A stretch of DNA of 64,000 nt from Amycolatopsis thermoflava N1165 (GTDB lineage Bacteria > Actinomycetota > Actinomycetes > Mycobacteriales > Pseudonocardiaceae), in contig NZ_KI421511.1 of the NCBI RefSeq assembly GCF_000473265.1, positions 3,633,560 through 3,697,559 on the forward strand. Direction: 5' to 3'. Shown here in pieces: positions 47,235-56,273 of this stretch. How positions within the stretch are numbered: position 1 is the stretch's first letter; the number at the start of each line of letters is the position of its first letter. Made by a program: the position numbers and the translations under genes. The notes beneath the pieces are model-generated. The model saw only the letters and a list, made by a program, of their open reading frames with translations, was not told the DNA's origin and did no database searches.

Positions 47235-47310
47235 ACCCCGATTGTGCCGGACCGCACGGCCGGCGCCGGTCCCGGCGTGACGTGAGCCCCGCCGGGACGC
47301 GGCGCCCACC

Positions 47311-48615
47311 TCACGCCGCCGGCACGCCGTTGGCCGGCGCCGCCGGTTGCGGCTGCGTGTACGGCACCACCGGTCCGTCGCCGTCGTCGGTGGTCAGCGG
47401 CGTGCCGGAGAGCACCTGCTGCCCGCCGCGGATGGTCGAGATCTGCCCGCCGGTGTAGCCGGCGTGCGACTCCGGCCCGTACCGGAACGGCACCAGGCCG
47501 GGCCCGGTGAACCCGCCCTTGTTCAGCGCGTCGATCAGCCCCTGCCGCGTCAGGTCCTTGCCCGCGGCCTGCAGCACCTGCGCGAACGTGTACGCGTACG
47601 ACATCGCGTAGATGACGTTGCCGTCGAACGGCAGGTTCGGGATGTAGGTGTCGTGCACCTTCTTGAACAGCTGGATCCACGAGTTCTGCGCGTTGCTGCT
47701 CGCCGGCAGGTAGGCGCTGCTGACCAGACCCTCGACCAGGTCGCTGCCCTTCACCGACGCGCCGCTCTGCTTGGCGAAGTTCTCCAGCAGCCCGGCCACC
47801 GTCACCGGGTCCGCGCCCACGCTGGAGGCGACCAGCTGCGGGTTGTAGCCCAGCTTCAGCGCGGTCAGCTTGAACAGCGCGGTGTAGGCCGGGATCGTCT
47901 CCAGCACCACGACCTCCGCGCCGCTGCGCGCGATCGCCGACACCTGCGCCGCGACGTCGGTGTTGCCCGGCTGGTAGGGCTGCCGCGACACGACCAGGCT
48001 CTGGTCGATGAACTTGTCCAGCCCCTTCATGCCGTCGGCGCCGAAGTCGTCGTCCTGGTAGAAGTAGGCCACCTTCTTGTCCGCGAAGTTCTTCGCGACG
48101 TAGTCGCCGAGGATCTTGCCCTCGACGGTGTAGTCGGGCTGCCAGCCGTAGGTGTAGGGGTTCTTGTCCGGCTGGTCCCAGCAGGTGCAGCCGGACGCCA
48201 CGAACAGGTCCGGCACGCGCGAGCTGTTCAGGAAGTCCACGACCTTGGTGTGGGTCGGCGTGCCGAGCGCGCCGACCATCGCGAACACCTTGTCCTCCAG
48301 CACCAGCTGCTTGGTCAGGGTGACCGTGTTCGCCGGGTTGTAGGCGTCGTCGACGTACTTCAGGTTGATCTTGCGCCCGTGGATCCCGCCGCTGGCGTTG
48401 ATGTAGTCGAACATCGCCTTCGCCGCCGGCCCCTGCTCGCTGTAGCCGGGCGCCGCGTTGCCGGTCAGCGGCAGGGTGCTGCCGATCAGCACGTCGGTGT
48501 CGGTCACGCCGGGCGTGCTGCCACCGCCCGAACCGCCACCGCCGCACGCGGTCAAGGTGAGCGCGAGCGCCGCGGTGAGCGCGACCGCCGTGCGCGGGCG
48601 TCTGGACAGGACCAT
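47311..48615 (-). CDS. branched-chain-type ABC importer, substrate-binding lipoprotein
   Basis: 434 residues. Lipoprotein signal with LTAC lipobox at Cys24 followed by a Gly/Ser linker, then a periplasmic-binding type 1 (LivJ-like) fold: GSTLPLTGNAAPGYSEQGPAAKAMFDYIN, AYFYQDDDFGADGMKGL and GPGLVPFRYGPESHAGYTGGQIS. It captures a ligand outside the membrane for the permeases encoded just upstream (11-base gap). The family takes amino acids but also aromatic acids, urea or amides; the ligand is not deducible. An unusual CTCW with the preceding GC at about 142-146 suggests an internal disulfide. Confidence 0.92.
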   Translation of the reverse strand: MVLSRRPRTAVALTAALALTLTACGGGGSGGGSTPGVTDTDVLIGSTLPLTGNAAPGYSEQGPAAKAMFDYINASGGIHGRKINLKYVDDAYNPANTVTLTKQLVLEDKVFAMVGALGTPTHTKVVDFLNSSRVPDLFVASGCTCWDQPDKNPYTYGWQPDYTVEGKILGDYVAKNFADKKVAYFYQDDDFGADGMKGLDKFIDQSLVVSRQPYQPGNTDVAAQVSAIARSGAEVVVLETIPAYTALFKLTALKLGYNPQLVASSVGADPVTVAGLLENFAKQSGASVKGSDLVEGLVSSAYLPASSNAQNSWIQLFKKVHDTYIPNLPFDGNVIYAMSYAYTFAQVLQAAGKDLTRQGLIDALNKGGFTGPGLVPFRYGPESHAGYTGGQISTIRGGQQVLSGTPLTTDDGDGPVVPYTQPQPAAPANGVPAA

Positions 48616-48625
48616 CTCGTCTCCT

Positions 48626-49684
48626 TCAGTTCTTCCGGTTACGGCGGAGCAGGCGGCCGATCCGGCGCACCCCGGACTGGATGCCGCCGGGGAAGGCCAG
48701 GATGACCAGGATCAGCACCAGTCCATAGAGGACCAGCGGGATGTTGGCGTAGACCGCGCGCGGCAGGTCGGCCTGCTGCGCGAGGTCTGTCGACCAGTTC
48801 GGCAGCAGCGTCACGATCACCGCGCCGTACACCGCGCCGGCGAGGCTGCCGAGCCCGCCCAGCACGGCTGCGGTGAGCAGGGACAGCGACAGGGCCAGCG
48901 TGAACGCCCCCGGTGCGGCCAGGTTGTTGACGATCGCGAACAGGCCGCCGGCCAGTCCCGCGCACCCGGCGCTGACGCAGAACGCGAGGATCTGGGTGCG
49001 GGCGACGTGCACGCCGGACAGGGCCGCGGCGTCCTCGTCCTCGCGCACCAGCCGCATGTCGCGGCCGAGGCGGCTGCGGCTGAGGTTGGCCAGCAGGAAC
49101 AACACGACCACTAGGCAGATCCCGCAGATCCAGGACTGCCACCGTTCCAGCGGGAACGTCTCGCCCAGCGACAGCGGCGGCACCGGCGGGCTGACGATCA
49201 GGCCGTTCGCGCCGCCCAGCAGGTCACGCAGGCCGTGGTAGTCGGCCAGCGACGGCAGCCCGACGGCCAGCGCGAGCGTCGCGCCCGCCAGGTACGGCCC
49301 GCGCAGCCGCGCCGCGGCGACCCCGACCAGCGTGCCGACCAGCGCGGTGCCCGCGGTCGCGACCACCAGCACCGGCGCCAGGCTCCACTCGGCGTTCTCC
49401 AGCAGCAGCGCGGCGGTGTAGGCGCCGACCGCGACGAACGCGCCGTGCCCGAGCGAGATCTGTCCACTGAGGCCGGACAGCACCGTGAGCCCGGCGACCG
49501 CGATGGCCGTGTAGGCGATCTGGGCCAGCTGCAGGTTCGCGAACGGGTCCAGCGCGATCGACAGCAGCCAGAACCCGAGCAGCCCCAGCACCGCGAAGCA
49601 CGCGTGACGCAGCAAAGTGGACCGTCGCCACAGCGGCGCCCTGGGCGCTTCCCGCTGGGGCGCCTGCGTTTCCGTCATCGTCAT
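48626..49684 (-). CDS. branched-chain-type ABC importer, LivM-like permease
   Basis: 352 residues, about eight to ten hydrophobic helices. Seen: the LivM signature LSGLSGQISLGHGAFVAVGAY, RLRGPYLAGATLALAVGLPSL, and the coupling segment ALSGVHVARTQILAFCVSAGCAGLAGGL, ending with an Arg-rich tail. It forms the transmembrane channel with the LivH-like subunit. The ATG at 49684 overlaps the livH-like stop (ATGA). Confidence 0.93.
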   Translation of the reverse strand: MTMTETQAPQREAPRAPLWRRSTLLRHACFAVLGLLGFWLLSIALDPFANLQLAQIAYTAIAVAGLTVLSGLSGQISLGHGAFVAVGAYTAALLLENAEWSLAPVLVVATAGTALVGTLVGVAAARLRGPYLAGATLALAVGLPSLADYHGLRDLLGGANGLIVSPPVPPLSLGETFPLERWQSWICGICLVVVLFLLANLSRSRLGRDMRLVREDEDAAALSGVHVARTQILAFCVSAGCAGLAGGLFAIVNNLAAPGAFTLALSLSLLTAAVLGGLGSLAGAVYGAVIVTLLPNWSTDLAQQADLPRAVYANIPLVLYGLVLILVILAFPGGIQSGVRRIGRLLRRNRKN

Positions 49685-50562
49685 ACCCGCCGCCTCGCTC
49701 CCGCGCCGAACAACCCGTGCGGCCGCACCATCAGCACCACGATGAGCACGACCAGCGCGCCCAGCGTCACGATGTCCGGGCCCAGGTAGCCCGAGACGAA
49801 ACTGAGCACCAGGCCCAGCGCGACCCCGCCGACGACCGCGCCCGGCGGGCTGTCCAGTCCGCCGATCACGGCCGCGGTGAACCCGAACACCAGCACCGCG
49901 TCGAACGCCGTCGGGCTGACGAACGTGCTCGGTGCGATCAGCACCCCGGCGACCGCGCCGACCACCGCGGCCAGCGCCCAGCCGACGGTCAGCATCCGGC
50001 CGACGCGCACCCCCAGCAGCCGGGCCACCTCCGGCGCGAACGCCGTCGCGCGCATCCGCAGGCCCGCCGAGGTCCGGCGGAACACCACCGCCAGCACCAC
50101 CATCACGGCGAGCACCACGCCGACGATCCACAAGTCGTTGGGCGAGAACAGGATCTGCCGCCCGCCCACCTGGAACCCGGCGATGGAGAACGCGGGCGGG
50201 TAGGACTGCGGGGTGCCGCCGAACACCATCCCGGCGATGCCCTGCAGCCCGACCAGCAGGCCGAACGTGACCACCACCGCGTCCAGCGGCGGCCGCTTCG
50301 CTACCGGCCGGATCAGCACTCGCTCCACGACCGCGCCGAGCACCAGCCCGGCGGCGATCGCGACGGCCAGCGCCAGCCAGTAGGACCCGCCGTGGCTGAC
50401 CACGGTGCAGCCGAGGAACGTGGTGATCATCATCATCCCGCCCTGCGCGAAGTTCACGATTCGCGTGGAGCGCCAGATCAGCACCAGGGCCAGCGCGACC
50501 GCGGCGTACACCGCGCCGCTGGTCAGCCCGGCGAGCGTCAAGTCGAGGAACCGTCCCATCAC
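49681..50562 (-). CDS. branched-chain-type ABC importer, LivH-like permease
   Basis: 293 residues with about eight hydrophobic helices. Seen: LTLAGLTSGAVYAAVALALVLIWRSTRIVNFAQGG near the N-terminus (in outline), PPLDAVVVTFGLLVGLQGI, and AFAPEVARLLGVRVGRMLTVGWALAAVVGA, the EAA-like coupling loop. Start GTG at 50562 or ATG at 50559, both overlapping the livF-like stop. Partner of the LivM-like permease. Confidence 0.93.
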   Translation of the reverse strand: MMGRFLDLTLAGLTSGAVYAAVALALVLIWRSTRIVNFAQGGMMMITTFLGCTVVSHGGSYWLALAVAIAAGLVLGAVVERVLIRPVAKRPPLDAVVVTFGLLVGLQGIAGMVFGGTPQSYPPAFSIAGFQVGGRQILFSPNDLWIVGVVLAVMVVLAVVFRRTSAGLRMRATAFAPEVARLLGVRVGRMLTVGWALAAVVGAVAGVLIAPSTFVSPTAFDAVLVFGFTAAVIGGLDSPPGAVVGGVALGLVLSFVSGYLGPDIVTLGALVVLIVVLMVRPHGLFGAGARRRV

Positions 50563-51266
50563 ATCTCCAGGTAGGCCCGGCGGACCCGGTCGTCGGCGGC
50601 CAGCCGGGCGGCTTCGTCGTCGGCGACCTTGCGGCCGACGTTGAGCACGACGGCGCGGTCGGCCACCGACAGCGCCGTGCCCGCGTTCTGCTCGACCAGC
50701 AGCAGGGTCAGGCCGGTTTCCGCGCGCAGGCGGCGCAGCGTCGCGACGATCTGCGCCGCGGTGCGCGGCGCGAGGCCCAGCGAGGGCTCGTCCAGCAGCA
50801 GCAGGTCGGGACGACTCATCAGGGCACGCCCGATCGCGAGCATCTGCCGCTCACCGCCGGACAGCGTCTCCGCGCGCTGGTGCCGCCGCTGTTCGAGCGG
50901 CGGGAACAACTCGAACATGCGCGCCACGCCGGTGCGCAGCCACGCCCGGTCCCGCCGCCACAGCCCGCCGAGGCGCAGGTTCTCCTCGACCGTCAGCTCG
51001 ACGATCACGCCACGCCCCTCGGGCACGTGCGCAACGCCGAGCCGGACCAGGTCCTCCGGGCCGTGCCGGGTGATGTCCCGGTCGTTCAGGCGCACCGAAC
51101 CGGATTTCGGCCGCAGCAGCCCGGACAACGAGCGCAGCAGCGTCGTCTTGCCCGCGCCGTTCGCGCCGAGCACCGCGGTGATCGAGCCGCGCTCGACCGT
51201 CAGGTCGATGTCGTGCAGCGCGCGCACCGGCCCGTACTCGGCGACCAGGCCGCTGACCTCAAGCAT
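50559..51266 (-). CDS. branched-chain-type ABC importer, LivF-like ATPase
   Basis: 235 residues. Seen: Walker A GANGAGKTT, Q-loop region, signature LSGGERQMLAIGRALM, Walker B LLLLDEPSLGLAP and the H-loop neighbourhood LLVEQNAGTAL with Gln-Asn in place of His, as usual for LivF. It hydrolyses ATP with the LivG-like partner. The ATG at 51266 lies inside the end of the LivG-like gene (8-base overlap). Confidence 0.95.
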   Translation of the reverse strand: MLEVSGLVAEYGPVRALHDIDLTVERGSITAVLGANGAGKTTLLRSLSGLLRPKSGSVRLNDRDITRHGPEDLVRLGVAHVPEGRGVIVELTVEENLRLGGLWRRDRAWLRTGVARMFELFPPLEQRRHQRAETLSGGERQMLAIGRALMSRPDLLLLDEPSLGLAPRTAAQIVATLRRLRAETGLTLLLVEQNAGTALSVADRAVVLNVGRKVADDEAARLAADDRVRRAYLEM

Positions 51267-52038
51267 CGGCCGCCACCGCCTCGCCGAGGTAGGCGCGCTG
51301 CACGGCCGGGTCCTCCCGCACCTGCGCGGGCGTGCCGGTGGCGATCACCTCGCCGAAGTCCAGCACGACGAGCCGGTCGCAGAGGTTCATCACGAACTCC
51401 ATGTGGTGCTCGACGAGCATGACGGTGGTGCGCTGGCGTAGCCCCCGCACGGTGTCGGCGAGCTCGGTGATCTCGGTGGCGGACAGGCCGGCCGCGGGCT
51501 CGTCGAGCAGCAGCAGGCGCGGTTCGCTGATCAGCGCGCGGGCCAGGGCCACGCGTTTGCGGATGCCGTAGGGCAGGCTCGCGCACGGCCGCTGCGCGGC
51601 GTCGGCGATGCCGAACTGCTCGAGCATGCCCATCGCCTGGTCCCGCAGCCGCAGCTCGTGCCGCTCGGCCCACGGCGAAGCCAGCAGCGCGCCGACCGGG
51701 CCGGTGCGCGAGCGGTGGGTCGCGCCGGCGGCGACGTTGTCCAGCGCGCTGAGGTTGGGGAACAACCCGAGGCCCTGCAGGGTGCGGGCGATCCCCAGCC
51801 GCGTGAGCCGGTGCGGGCGGGGCAGGAGACGGCGGCCGTCGAACGACAGGGCGCCGGAGTCCGGGCGGACGAACCCGCAGATCGTGTTGAACAGGGTCGT
51901 CTTGCCCGCGCCGTTGGGACCGATGACGCCGAGCACCTCCGCTTCGGCCACTTCGAGCGAGACCGCCTGGAGGACCCGCAATCCGCCGAAGGACACGTTC
52001 AGCTCGTCCACTCGTAGCAACGGGGCTTGCTGCGCCAT
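51259..52038 (-). CDS. branched-chain-type ABC importer, LivG-like ATPase
   Basis: 259 residues. Seen: Walker A GPNGAGKTT, NTICGFVRPDSG, the LivG-type insertion with RTLQGLGLFPNLSALDN, signature LPYGIRKRVALARAL, Walker B LLLLDEPAAGLS and MLVEHHMEFVM with the H-loop His. The signature begins LPYG rather than LSGG, a common LivG variant. It leads the operon 52038-46641. The gap to the divergent DUF6351 gene is 193 bases. Confidence 0.95.
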   Translation of the reverse strand: MAQQAPLLRVDELNVSFGGLRVLQAVSLEVAEAEVLGVIGPNGAGKTTLFNTICGFVRPDSGALSFDGRRLLPRPHRLTRLGIARTLQGLGLFPNLSALDNVAAGATHRSRTGPVGALLASPWAERHELRLRDQAMGMLEQFGIADAAQRPCASLPYGIRKRVALARALISEPRLLLLDEPAAGLSATEITELADTVRGLRQRTTVMLVEHHMEFVMNLCDRLVVLDFGEVIATGTPAQVREDPAVQRAYLGEAVAADA

Positions 52039-52162
52039 TTCTCGCGACCACCGCCTCTTCGCAGGTGTGCAAAAACAGAATCAGGTTCGGTTTGGAGGGA
52101 CCGTACACAGCCTGGCGCGTCTTGCACAGCCCCTTCGGACAATCAGCTCAAGCGTGATCGAA

Positions 52163-52177
52163 CAGAACCCAGTTCTG
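52163..52177. promoter_or_regulatory. palindrome in importer/DUF6351 divergent gap
   Basis: CAGAAC-CCA-GTTCTG, a perfect 6+3+6 inverted repeat six bases upstream of the DUF6351 -35 box. It could serve a regulator acting on either divergent transcript, perhaps the TetR protein at the end of the importer operon. Confidence 0.45.
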
Positions 52178-52182
52178 GACTT

Positions 52183-52210
52183 TTGCGGTAACCAGACAGC
52201 GTGCTATACC
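52183..52210 (+). promoter_or_regulatory. candidate promoter of DUF6351 gene
   Basis: TTGCGG (52183-52188), a 16-base spacer, then TATACC (52205-52210). The start GTG at 52232 would be about 15 bases from the transcription start; a TTG at 52259 leaves a longer leader. Confidence 0.45.
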
Positions 52211-52231
52211 CGACGCGGGCGCCACGACGAG

Positions 52232-54304
52232 GTGGCGCACGAGCCTGGGGGTGCCCCCTTGCTGCGTGCACTGGTGCTGACCGCCGCGTGTGCGGCCTCG
52301 CTGCTCACCGTTCCGGCGGCGGTCGCGGCGCCGCCGCGGCTGACCGTCGAATCCGTCTCCAACCCACACGCCGACCTGGTCAGCGGCGGGCAGGTGCTGG
52401 TGCGGGTCCCGGCGGCGCGGGACGTCCGGGTGACGGCGAACGGCCGTGACGTCACCGGCGAGCTCAAGCAGACCGGCGACACCCTGCTCGGCCTGGTCGG
52501 CGGCCTGCGCGACGGGACGAACGAGATCGTCGCGAGCGCGCCGGGCCGGGGACGCGCGAGCCTGCGGGTGACCAACCACCCGATCACCGGGCCGGTGTTC
52601 TCCGGACGGCAGCAGGAGCCGTTCTACTGCGAGACGCAAGCCTACGGGCTGCCGGCCGCGACGCCGCCGTTGTGCAGCGCGCCGACCCAGGTGAGTTACC
52701 AGTACCGCACGACCGGCGGGCAGTTCCGGCCGCTGGCCGATCCGGCGTCCCGGCCCGCGGATCTCGCTTCGGTCAACGGGATGCCCTACATCGTGCGGGT
52801 GGAACGCGGCACGATCGACCGCGCCGTCTACGAAATCGCCGCGCTGACCGACGGGACCGCGCCGTCACCGTTCACTGTGGAGCGTGGTTGGAACGAGCGA
52901 CTCGTCTACACCTTCGGCGGCGGCTGCAATTCCGGGTACCACCAGGGCGCGTCGACCGGCGGGGTGCTGAACGACCTGTTCCTGTCGCAGGGGTACGCGG
53001 TGGCCTCGTCGAGCCTGAACGTGCTGGACAACAACTGCAGCCCGATCATCTCCGCGGAGGCGGCGATGATGGTCAAGGAGCACTTCACCGAGACCTACGG
53101 GCCGGTGCGGCACACCATCGGCTGGGGCGGGTCCGGCGGCGCGATCCAGCAGTACGACATCGCCGAGAACTACCCGGGCATCCTGGACGGCATCATTCCC
53201 GGCATCTCCTACCCGGACCCGCTGAGCACGGCCGGGCCGGTCTCGGACTGCCGCATGCTCAACCGGTACTTCGCCGGCGCGGGCAGCTCGTTCACGCCGG
53301 AGCAGCGGCTCGCGGTGGCCGGGTTCCACACCTACAGCACGTGCGTGTCGTGGGAGCAGACGTTCGCCAACCGCGCGACGGCGACCGGCAGCTGCACCCC
53401 GCTGCTGCCGGTATCCGAGCGCTGGGATCCGGTGTCCAATCCGGACGGTGTCATCTGCAACTCCAACGAGCAGCTGGTGAACCAGCTCGGGCGTGATCCG
53501 CGGACCGGGTTCGTGCGCAGCACACTGGACAACACGGGGGTGCAGTACGGCCTGTCGGCGCTGCGGGCCGGGCAGATTTCGGCGGCGCAGTTCGTGGACC
53601 TGAACGCCGCCATCGGCGGGCTCGACTACACGGGCGCCCCGGTGCCGGCGCGGAGCGCGGCCGATCCGAAGGCGTTGTCGGCGGCCTACCGGTCCGGGGT
53701 GTTCAACTCGGCGTCCCTGGGGTTGCGCACCACGCCGATCATCGACCAGCGCACGGATCTCGACCTGGCCGGGTTCGGCGCCGACATCCACACCACGGAG
53801 TGGTCGTTCGTGATGCGGGAGCGGTTGCGGCGCAGCGGGGCGGCGGACAACCAGGTGATCATCGCGAGCCGCCCGGCGGACGCCGCGGTCGCGGCGGCTT
53901 ACGAGCTGGACGCGATGGACCGCTGGCTGACGGCGATCGGGAACGACCGGTCGGGGCGCGGCGCGCAGCAGAAGGTGGTCGCGAACCGCCCCGCGGACCT
54001 GGGCGACGGGTGCTACGTGTCGGCGACCGAGCGCGTGCCGGAGCGGCTGACCTACCCGTCGAGCGGGCGGTGCGGTGCGCTGTTCCCGGTCGCGGCGAAC
54101 ACGCGTCTGGTCGCCGGGTCCGGGCTCGCCATGGACGCGCTGAAATGCCGCCTGAAGCCGGTGGACTTCCGCGACTACCTGCCGGTCACGTTCACCCGGG
54201 AGGAGCAGCAGCGGTTGCGGGCGGCGTTCCCGGACGGGGTGTGCGACTGGAGCAAGCCCGGGGTGGGCGCCCGGAAGCCCGCCGGGGTCTGGCAGCGGTA
54301 TTGA
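52232..54304 (+). CDS. secreted DUF6351-family protein, probable alpha/beta hydrolase
   Basis: 690 residues from the GTG at 52232, or 681 from the TTG at 52259. Signal peptide LRALVLTAACAASLLTVPAAVAA. Seen: an N-terminal beta domain (about 35-130), then a large domain with RLVYTFGGGCNSGYHQG and HTIGWGGSGGAIQQYDIAENYPG, where GGSGG is a nucleophile-elbow-like turn with Ser as candidate nucleophile, and the later FGADIHTTEWSF. DUF6351 proteins are secreted and uncharacterised, and recall oligomer or tannase-like esterases. It is divergent from the importer, and its stop overlaps the FAD oxidase start by one base (TGATG). Confidence 0.82.
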   Translation: MAHEPGGAPLLRALVLTAACAASLLTVPAAVAAPPRLTVESVSNPHADLVSGGQVLVRVPAARDVRVTANGRDVTGELKQTGDTLLGLVGGLRDGTNEIVASAPGRGRASLRVTNHPITGPVFSGRQQEPFYCETQAYGLPAATPPLCSAPTQVSYQYRTTGGQFRPLADPASRPADLASVNGMPYIVRVERGTIDRAVYEIAALTDGTAPSPFTVERGWNERLVYTFGGGCNSGYHQGASTGGVLNDLFLSQGYAVASSSLNVLDNNCSPIISAEAAMMVKEHFTETYGPVRHTIGWGGSGGAIQQYDIAENYPGILDGIIPGISYPDPLSTAGPVSDCRMLNRYFAGAGSSFTPEQRLAVAGFHTYSTCVSWEQTFANRATATGSCTPLLPVSERWDPVSNPDGVICNSNEQLVNQLGRDPRTGFVRSTLDNTGVQYGLSALRAGQISAAQFVDLNAAIGGLDYTGAPVPARSAADPKALSAAYRSGVFNSASLGLRTTPIIDQRTDLDLAGFGADIHTTEWSFVMRERLRRSGAADNQVIIASRPADAAVAAAYELDAMDRWLTAIGNDRSGRGAQQKVVANRPADLGDGCYVSATERVPERLTYPSSGRCGALFPVAANTRLVAGSGLAMDALKCRLKPVDFRDYLPVTFTREEQQRLRAAFPDGVCDWSKPGVGARKPAGVWQRY

Positions 54305-55506
54305 TGACCGCGTCCGCCGACTTCGGGCGCCTGGTCCGGCGACGGCCGTCCGCGGTGCTGCGGCCGCGCTCGGCCGGGGAGGTCGGCGAGATCGTCCGCA
54401 CCGCGGCGGCGGACGGGGTGCCGGTCGCGGCGCGGGGACGGGGCCATTCCGGGTACGGGCAGGCGCTGACCGACGGTGTCGTGGTCGACATGTCATCGCT
54501 CGCCGCGGTGCACGAGGTCGCCGAGGACCGGATCGTGGTGGACGCGGGCGCCGGCTGGGACGCGGTGCTCGCGGCGGCGTGGGAGCGCGGCCGCACGCCG
54601 CCGGTGCTGACCGACTACCTGCGGTTGTCGGTGGGCGGCACGTTGTCGGTGGGCGGGATCGGCGGGACGAGTTTCCGGCACGGGCTGCAGACCGACACGG
54701 TGGTCGCGCTGGAGGTCGTCACCGGGGACGGGGTGGTGCGGACGTGCGGCCCCGGGGACGAGTTGTTCGCCGCGGTGCTGGGCGGGCTGGGCCAGTGCGG
54801 GATCATCACGCGCGCCACGCTGCGGCTGGTCGCCGCGCCGCCGCGGATCAGCCGGCACGAGGTGGACTACGACACGGTGGCGGCCGCGGCGGCGGACCAG
54901 GTGCGGTTCGTCGAGGAGGGGCGGTTCGACTTCGTGCAGGGCCAGGTCCGCTTCGGCGAGGCGGGCAGGCGGGTGTTCCTGGAGACGGCTGCGTACTCCG
55001 GCGGGGATCTGTCCTACGTGGAGTTCCAGCACCGGCTGGACGCCGCCGAGGCGCTGCTGACCGGGACCGGCGCGTGGTTCCACCCGCACCCGTGGTGGAA
55101 CTGCTTCCTGCCCGCGTCGGCCGCCGTGGGGTTCCTGACCGCGCTGGTGGAGCGGCTGACGCCGGCGGACCTCGGGCCGGCCGGGTGCGTGTTGTTCTAC
55201 CCGGTGTTCACCGGCGAGGTGCACGCGCCGCTGGTCCGCCTGCCAGCCGAGCGGATCGCTTTTCTCGTGGCGATCCTGCGTTTTCCGCCGGACGACGCCG
55301 GCCTGGTCGCCCGGCAGGTCGCCGAGAACCGCCGGCTCTACGAGGAGGCGCGCGACCTGGGCGGGTTCACCTACCCGGTCGGCGCGATCCCCTTCACCCA
55401 GGCGGATTGGCGACACCACTTCGGTTCGCGATGGCCCTCGCTGCGCACTTGGAAGGCGCGGTACGACCCGGCCGGCATGCTGACGCCGGGGCCGGGGATC
55501 TTCTAG
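54304..55506 (+). CDS. FAD-binding type 4 oxidase (cytokinin-dehydrogenase-like)
   Basis: 400 residues. Seen: the FAD site VPVAARGRGHSGYGQ (40-54) with His48, the position of covalent flavin in cytokinin dehydrogenases, then LSVGGTLSVGGIGGTSFRHG and ALEVVTGDG, a substrate domain with HPHPWWNCFLPAS, and a terminal RYDPAGMLTPGPGIF. It oxidises an alcohol or amine with transfer to O2 or another acceptor. The ATG at 54304 overlaps the hydrolase stop, so the two are co-translated; it could oxidise a product of that hydrolase. No signal peptide is visible. Confidence 0.9.
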   Translation: MTASADFGRLVRRRPSAVLRPRSAGEVGEIVRTAAADGVPVAARGRGHSGYGQALTDGVVVDMSSLAAVHEVAEDRIVVDAGAGWDAVLAAAWERGRTPPVLTDYLRLSVGGTLSVGGIGGTSFRHGLQTDTVVALEVVTGDGVVRTCGPGDELFAAVLGGLGQCGIITRATLRLVAAPPRISRHEVDYDTVAAAAADQVRFVEEGRFDFVQGQVRFGEAGRRVFLETAAYSGGDLSYVEFQHRLDAAEALLTGTGAWFHPHPWWNCFLPASAAVGFLTALVERLTPADLGPAGCVLFYPVFTGEVHAPLVRLPAERIAFLVAILRFPPDDAGLVARQVAENRRLYEEARDLGGFTYPVGAIPFTQADWRHHFGSRWPSLRTWKARYDPAGMLTPGPGIF

Positions 55507-55895
55507 CGCCCGGCCAGTTTTTCCGCCAGCCGCGCCAGGCCGCCGCGGATCATGCGCCCGTAGCCGTCGTCCTGGAGGGTGTCGGTGACGGCCTCCGCCG
55601 CGGCGAGGTGCTCGCGTGCCTTGGCGAGGTCGCCGAGGCGGTGGTAGACGTCCGCGAGGTTCAGGTGCAGGGACGGGAAGAACCCGTGCACCTCGGCGGG
55701 ATCCGCGGCCTGCGCGACTTCGAGCGCGCGGAGGTCCCAGAGCAGCTCATCGCCGGGCTCGTCCTGCCGGTCGGCGAGGAAGTGCGCCGCGGCGCAGCGG
55801 TCGACGGCCGAGCCCTCCTCCCAGAGCCGCAACAGGATGCGCCGCGCCTCGGCGGGTTCCTTCGTCATCGCCAGGGCGAGTTCTTCTCTCGACAT
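55503..55895 (-). CDS. TPR-like helical protein
   Basis: 130 residues, all helical with TPR-type pattern: AEARRILLRLWEEGSAVDRCAAAHFLADRQ and FPSLHLNLADVYHRLGDLAKAREHLAAAEAVTDTL. Such repeats mediate protein contacts; no function is assigned. ATG at 55895 (MSREELALAM) is preferred over the GTG/ATG at 55916 because it follows a TCGAGAGAAG-free but better spaced region; uncertain. It overlaps the convergent FAD-oxidase stop by four bases. Confidence 0.75.
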   Translation of the reverse strand: MSREELALAMTKEPAEARRILLRLWEEGSAVDRCAAAHFLADRQDEPGDELLWDLRALEVAQAADPAEVHGFFPSLHLNLADVYHRLGDLAKAREHLAAAEAVTDTLQDDGYGRMIRGGLARLAEKLAGR

Positions 55896-55928
55896 GCCCC
55901 CACGATGCGCCTTCAAGCAACTGAAAGG

Positions 55929-56252
55929 TCAAGCGGCGCCGGGAGCGAGTTTCGCGATGACCTCATCGAGAGCCGCCTCTGCGGTGGCCAGCGCGAGCCG
56001 CTCTTGGTCGTTCCACGGGAGGACCACCAGGGCGATCCGGTCGCACCTCACGACGACCTGCCGGGACGCCCCGCCGTCCAGGACGTTGCTCACCCGTAGC
56101 GCCAGGCTTTGCAGCACCGCGGCCATCGAGGCCAGGTACTCGGCGTCGGTGGGGTCCAGGCCGGCCGAGTGGTCCAGCACCAGACCGTCGGCGGTGAGCA
56201 GCACCGCGTGCCGCACCTGTGGGAGTTCGCGAACGAGACCTTCGAGGATCAC
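55929..56252 (-). CDS. roadblock/LC7-domain protein
   Basis: 107 residues: VRELPQVRHAVLLTADGLVLDHSAGLDPTDAEYLASMAAVLQSLALRV and VVRCDRIALVVLPWNDQERLALAT, the alpha/beta roadblock (MglB/CvnB) fold with conserved LLTADGL and D..E..A. In actinomycetes these usually lie in conservon operons with a histidine kinase, DUF742 and a small GTPase. None of those is adjacent here, so it is an orphan. GTG start at 56252. Confidence 0.85.
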   Translation of the reverse strand: MILEGLVRELPQVRHAVLLTADGLVLDHSAGLDPTDAEYLASMAAVLQSLALRVSNVLDGGASRQVVVRCDRIALVVLPWNDQERLALATAEAALDEVIAKLAPGAA

Positions 56253-56273
56253 GTGCCGATAGTGCTGGCCCCC

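Noticed and set aside
46437..47285. Plus-strand frame with a lipobox-like VLVSGC segment at about 46585
   Set aside because: It continues antisense through the TetR gene with no domain; the hydrophobic stretch is short and isolated.
53800..54303. Upstream extension of the FAD oxidase inside the DUF6351 gene
   Set aside because: Off-frame reading of the hydrolase; the TGATG junction at 54302-54306 sets the start.
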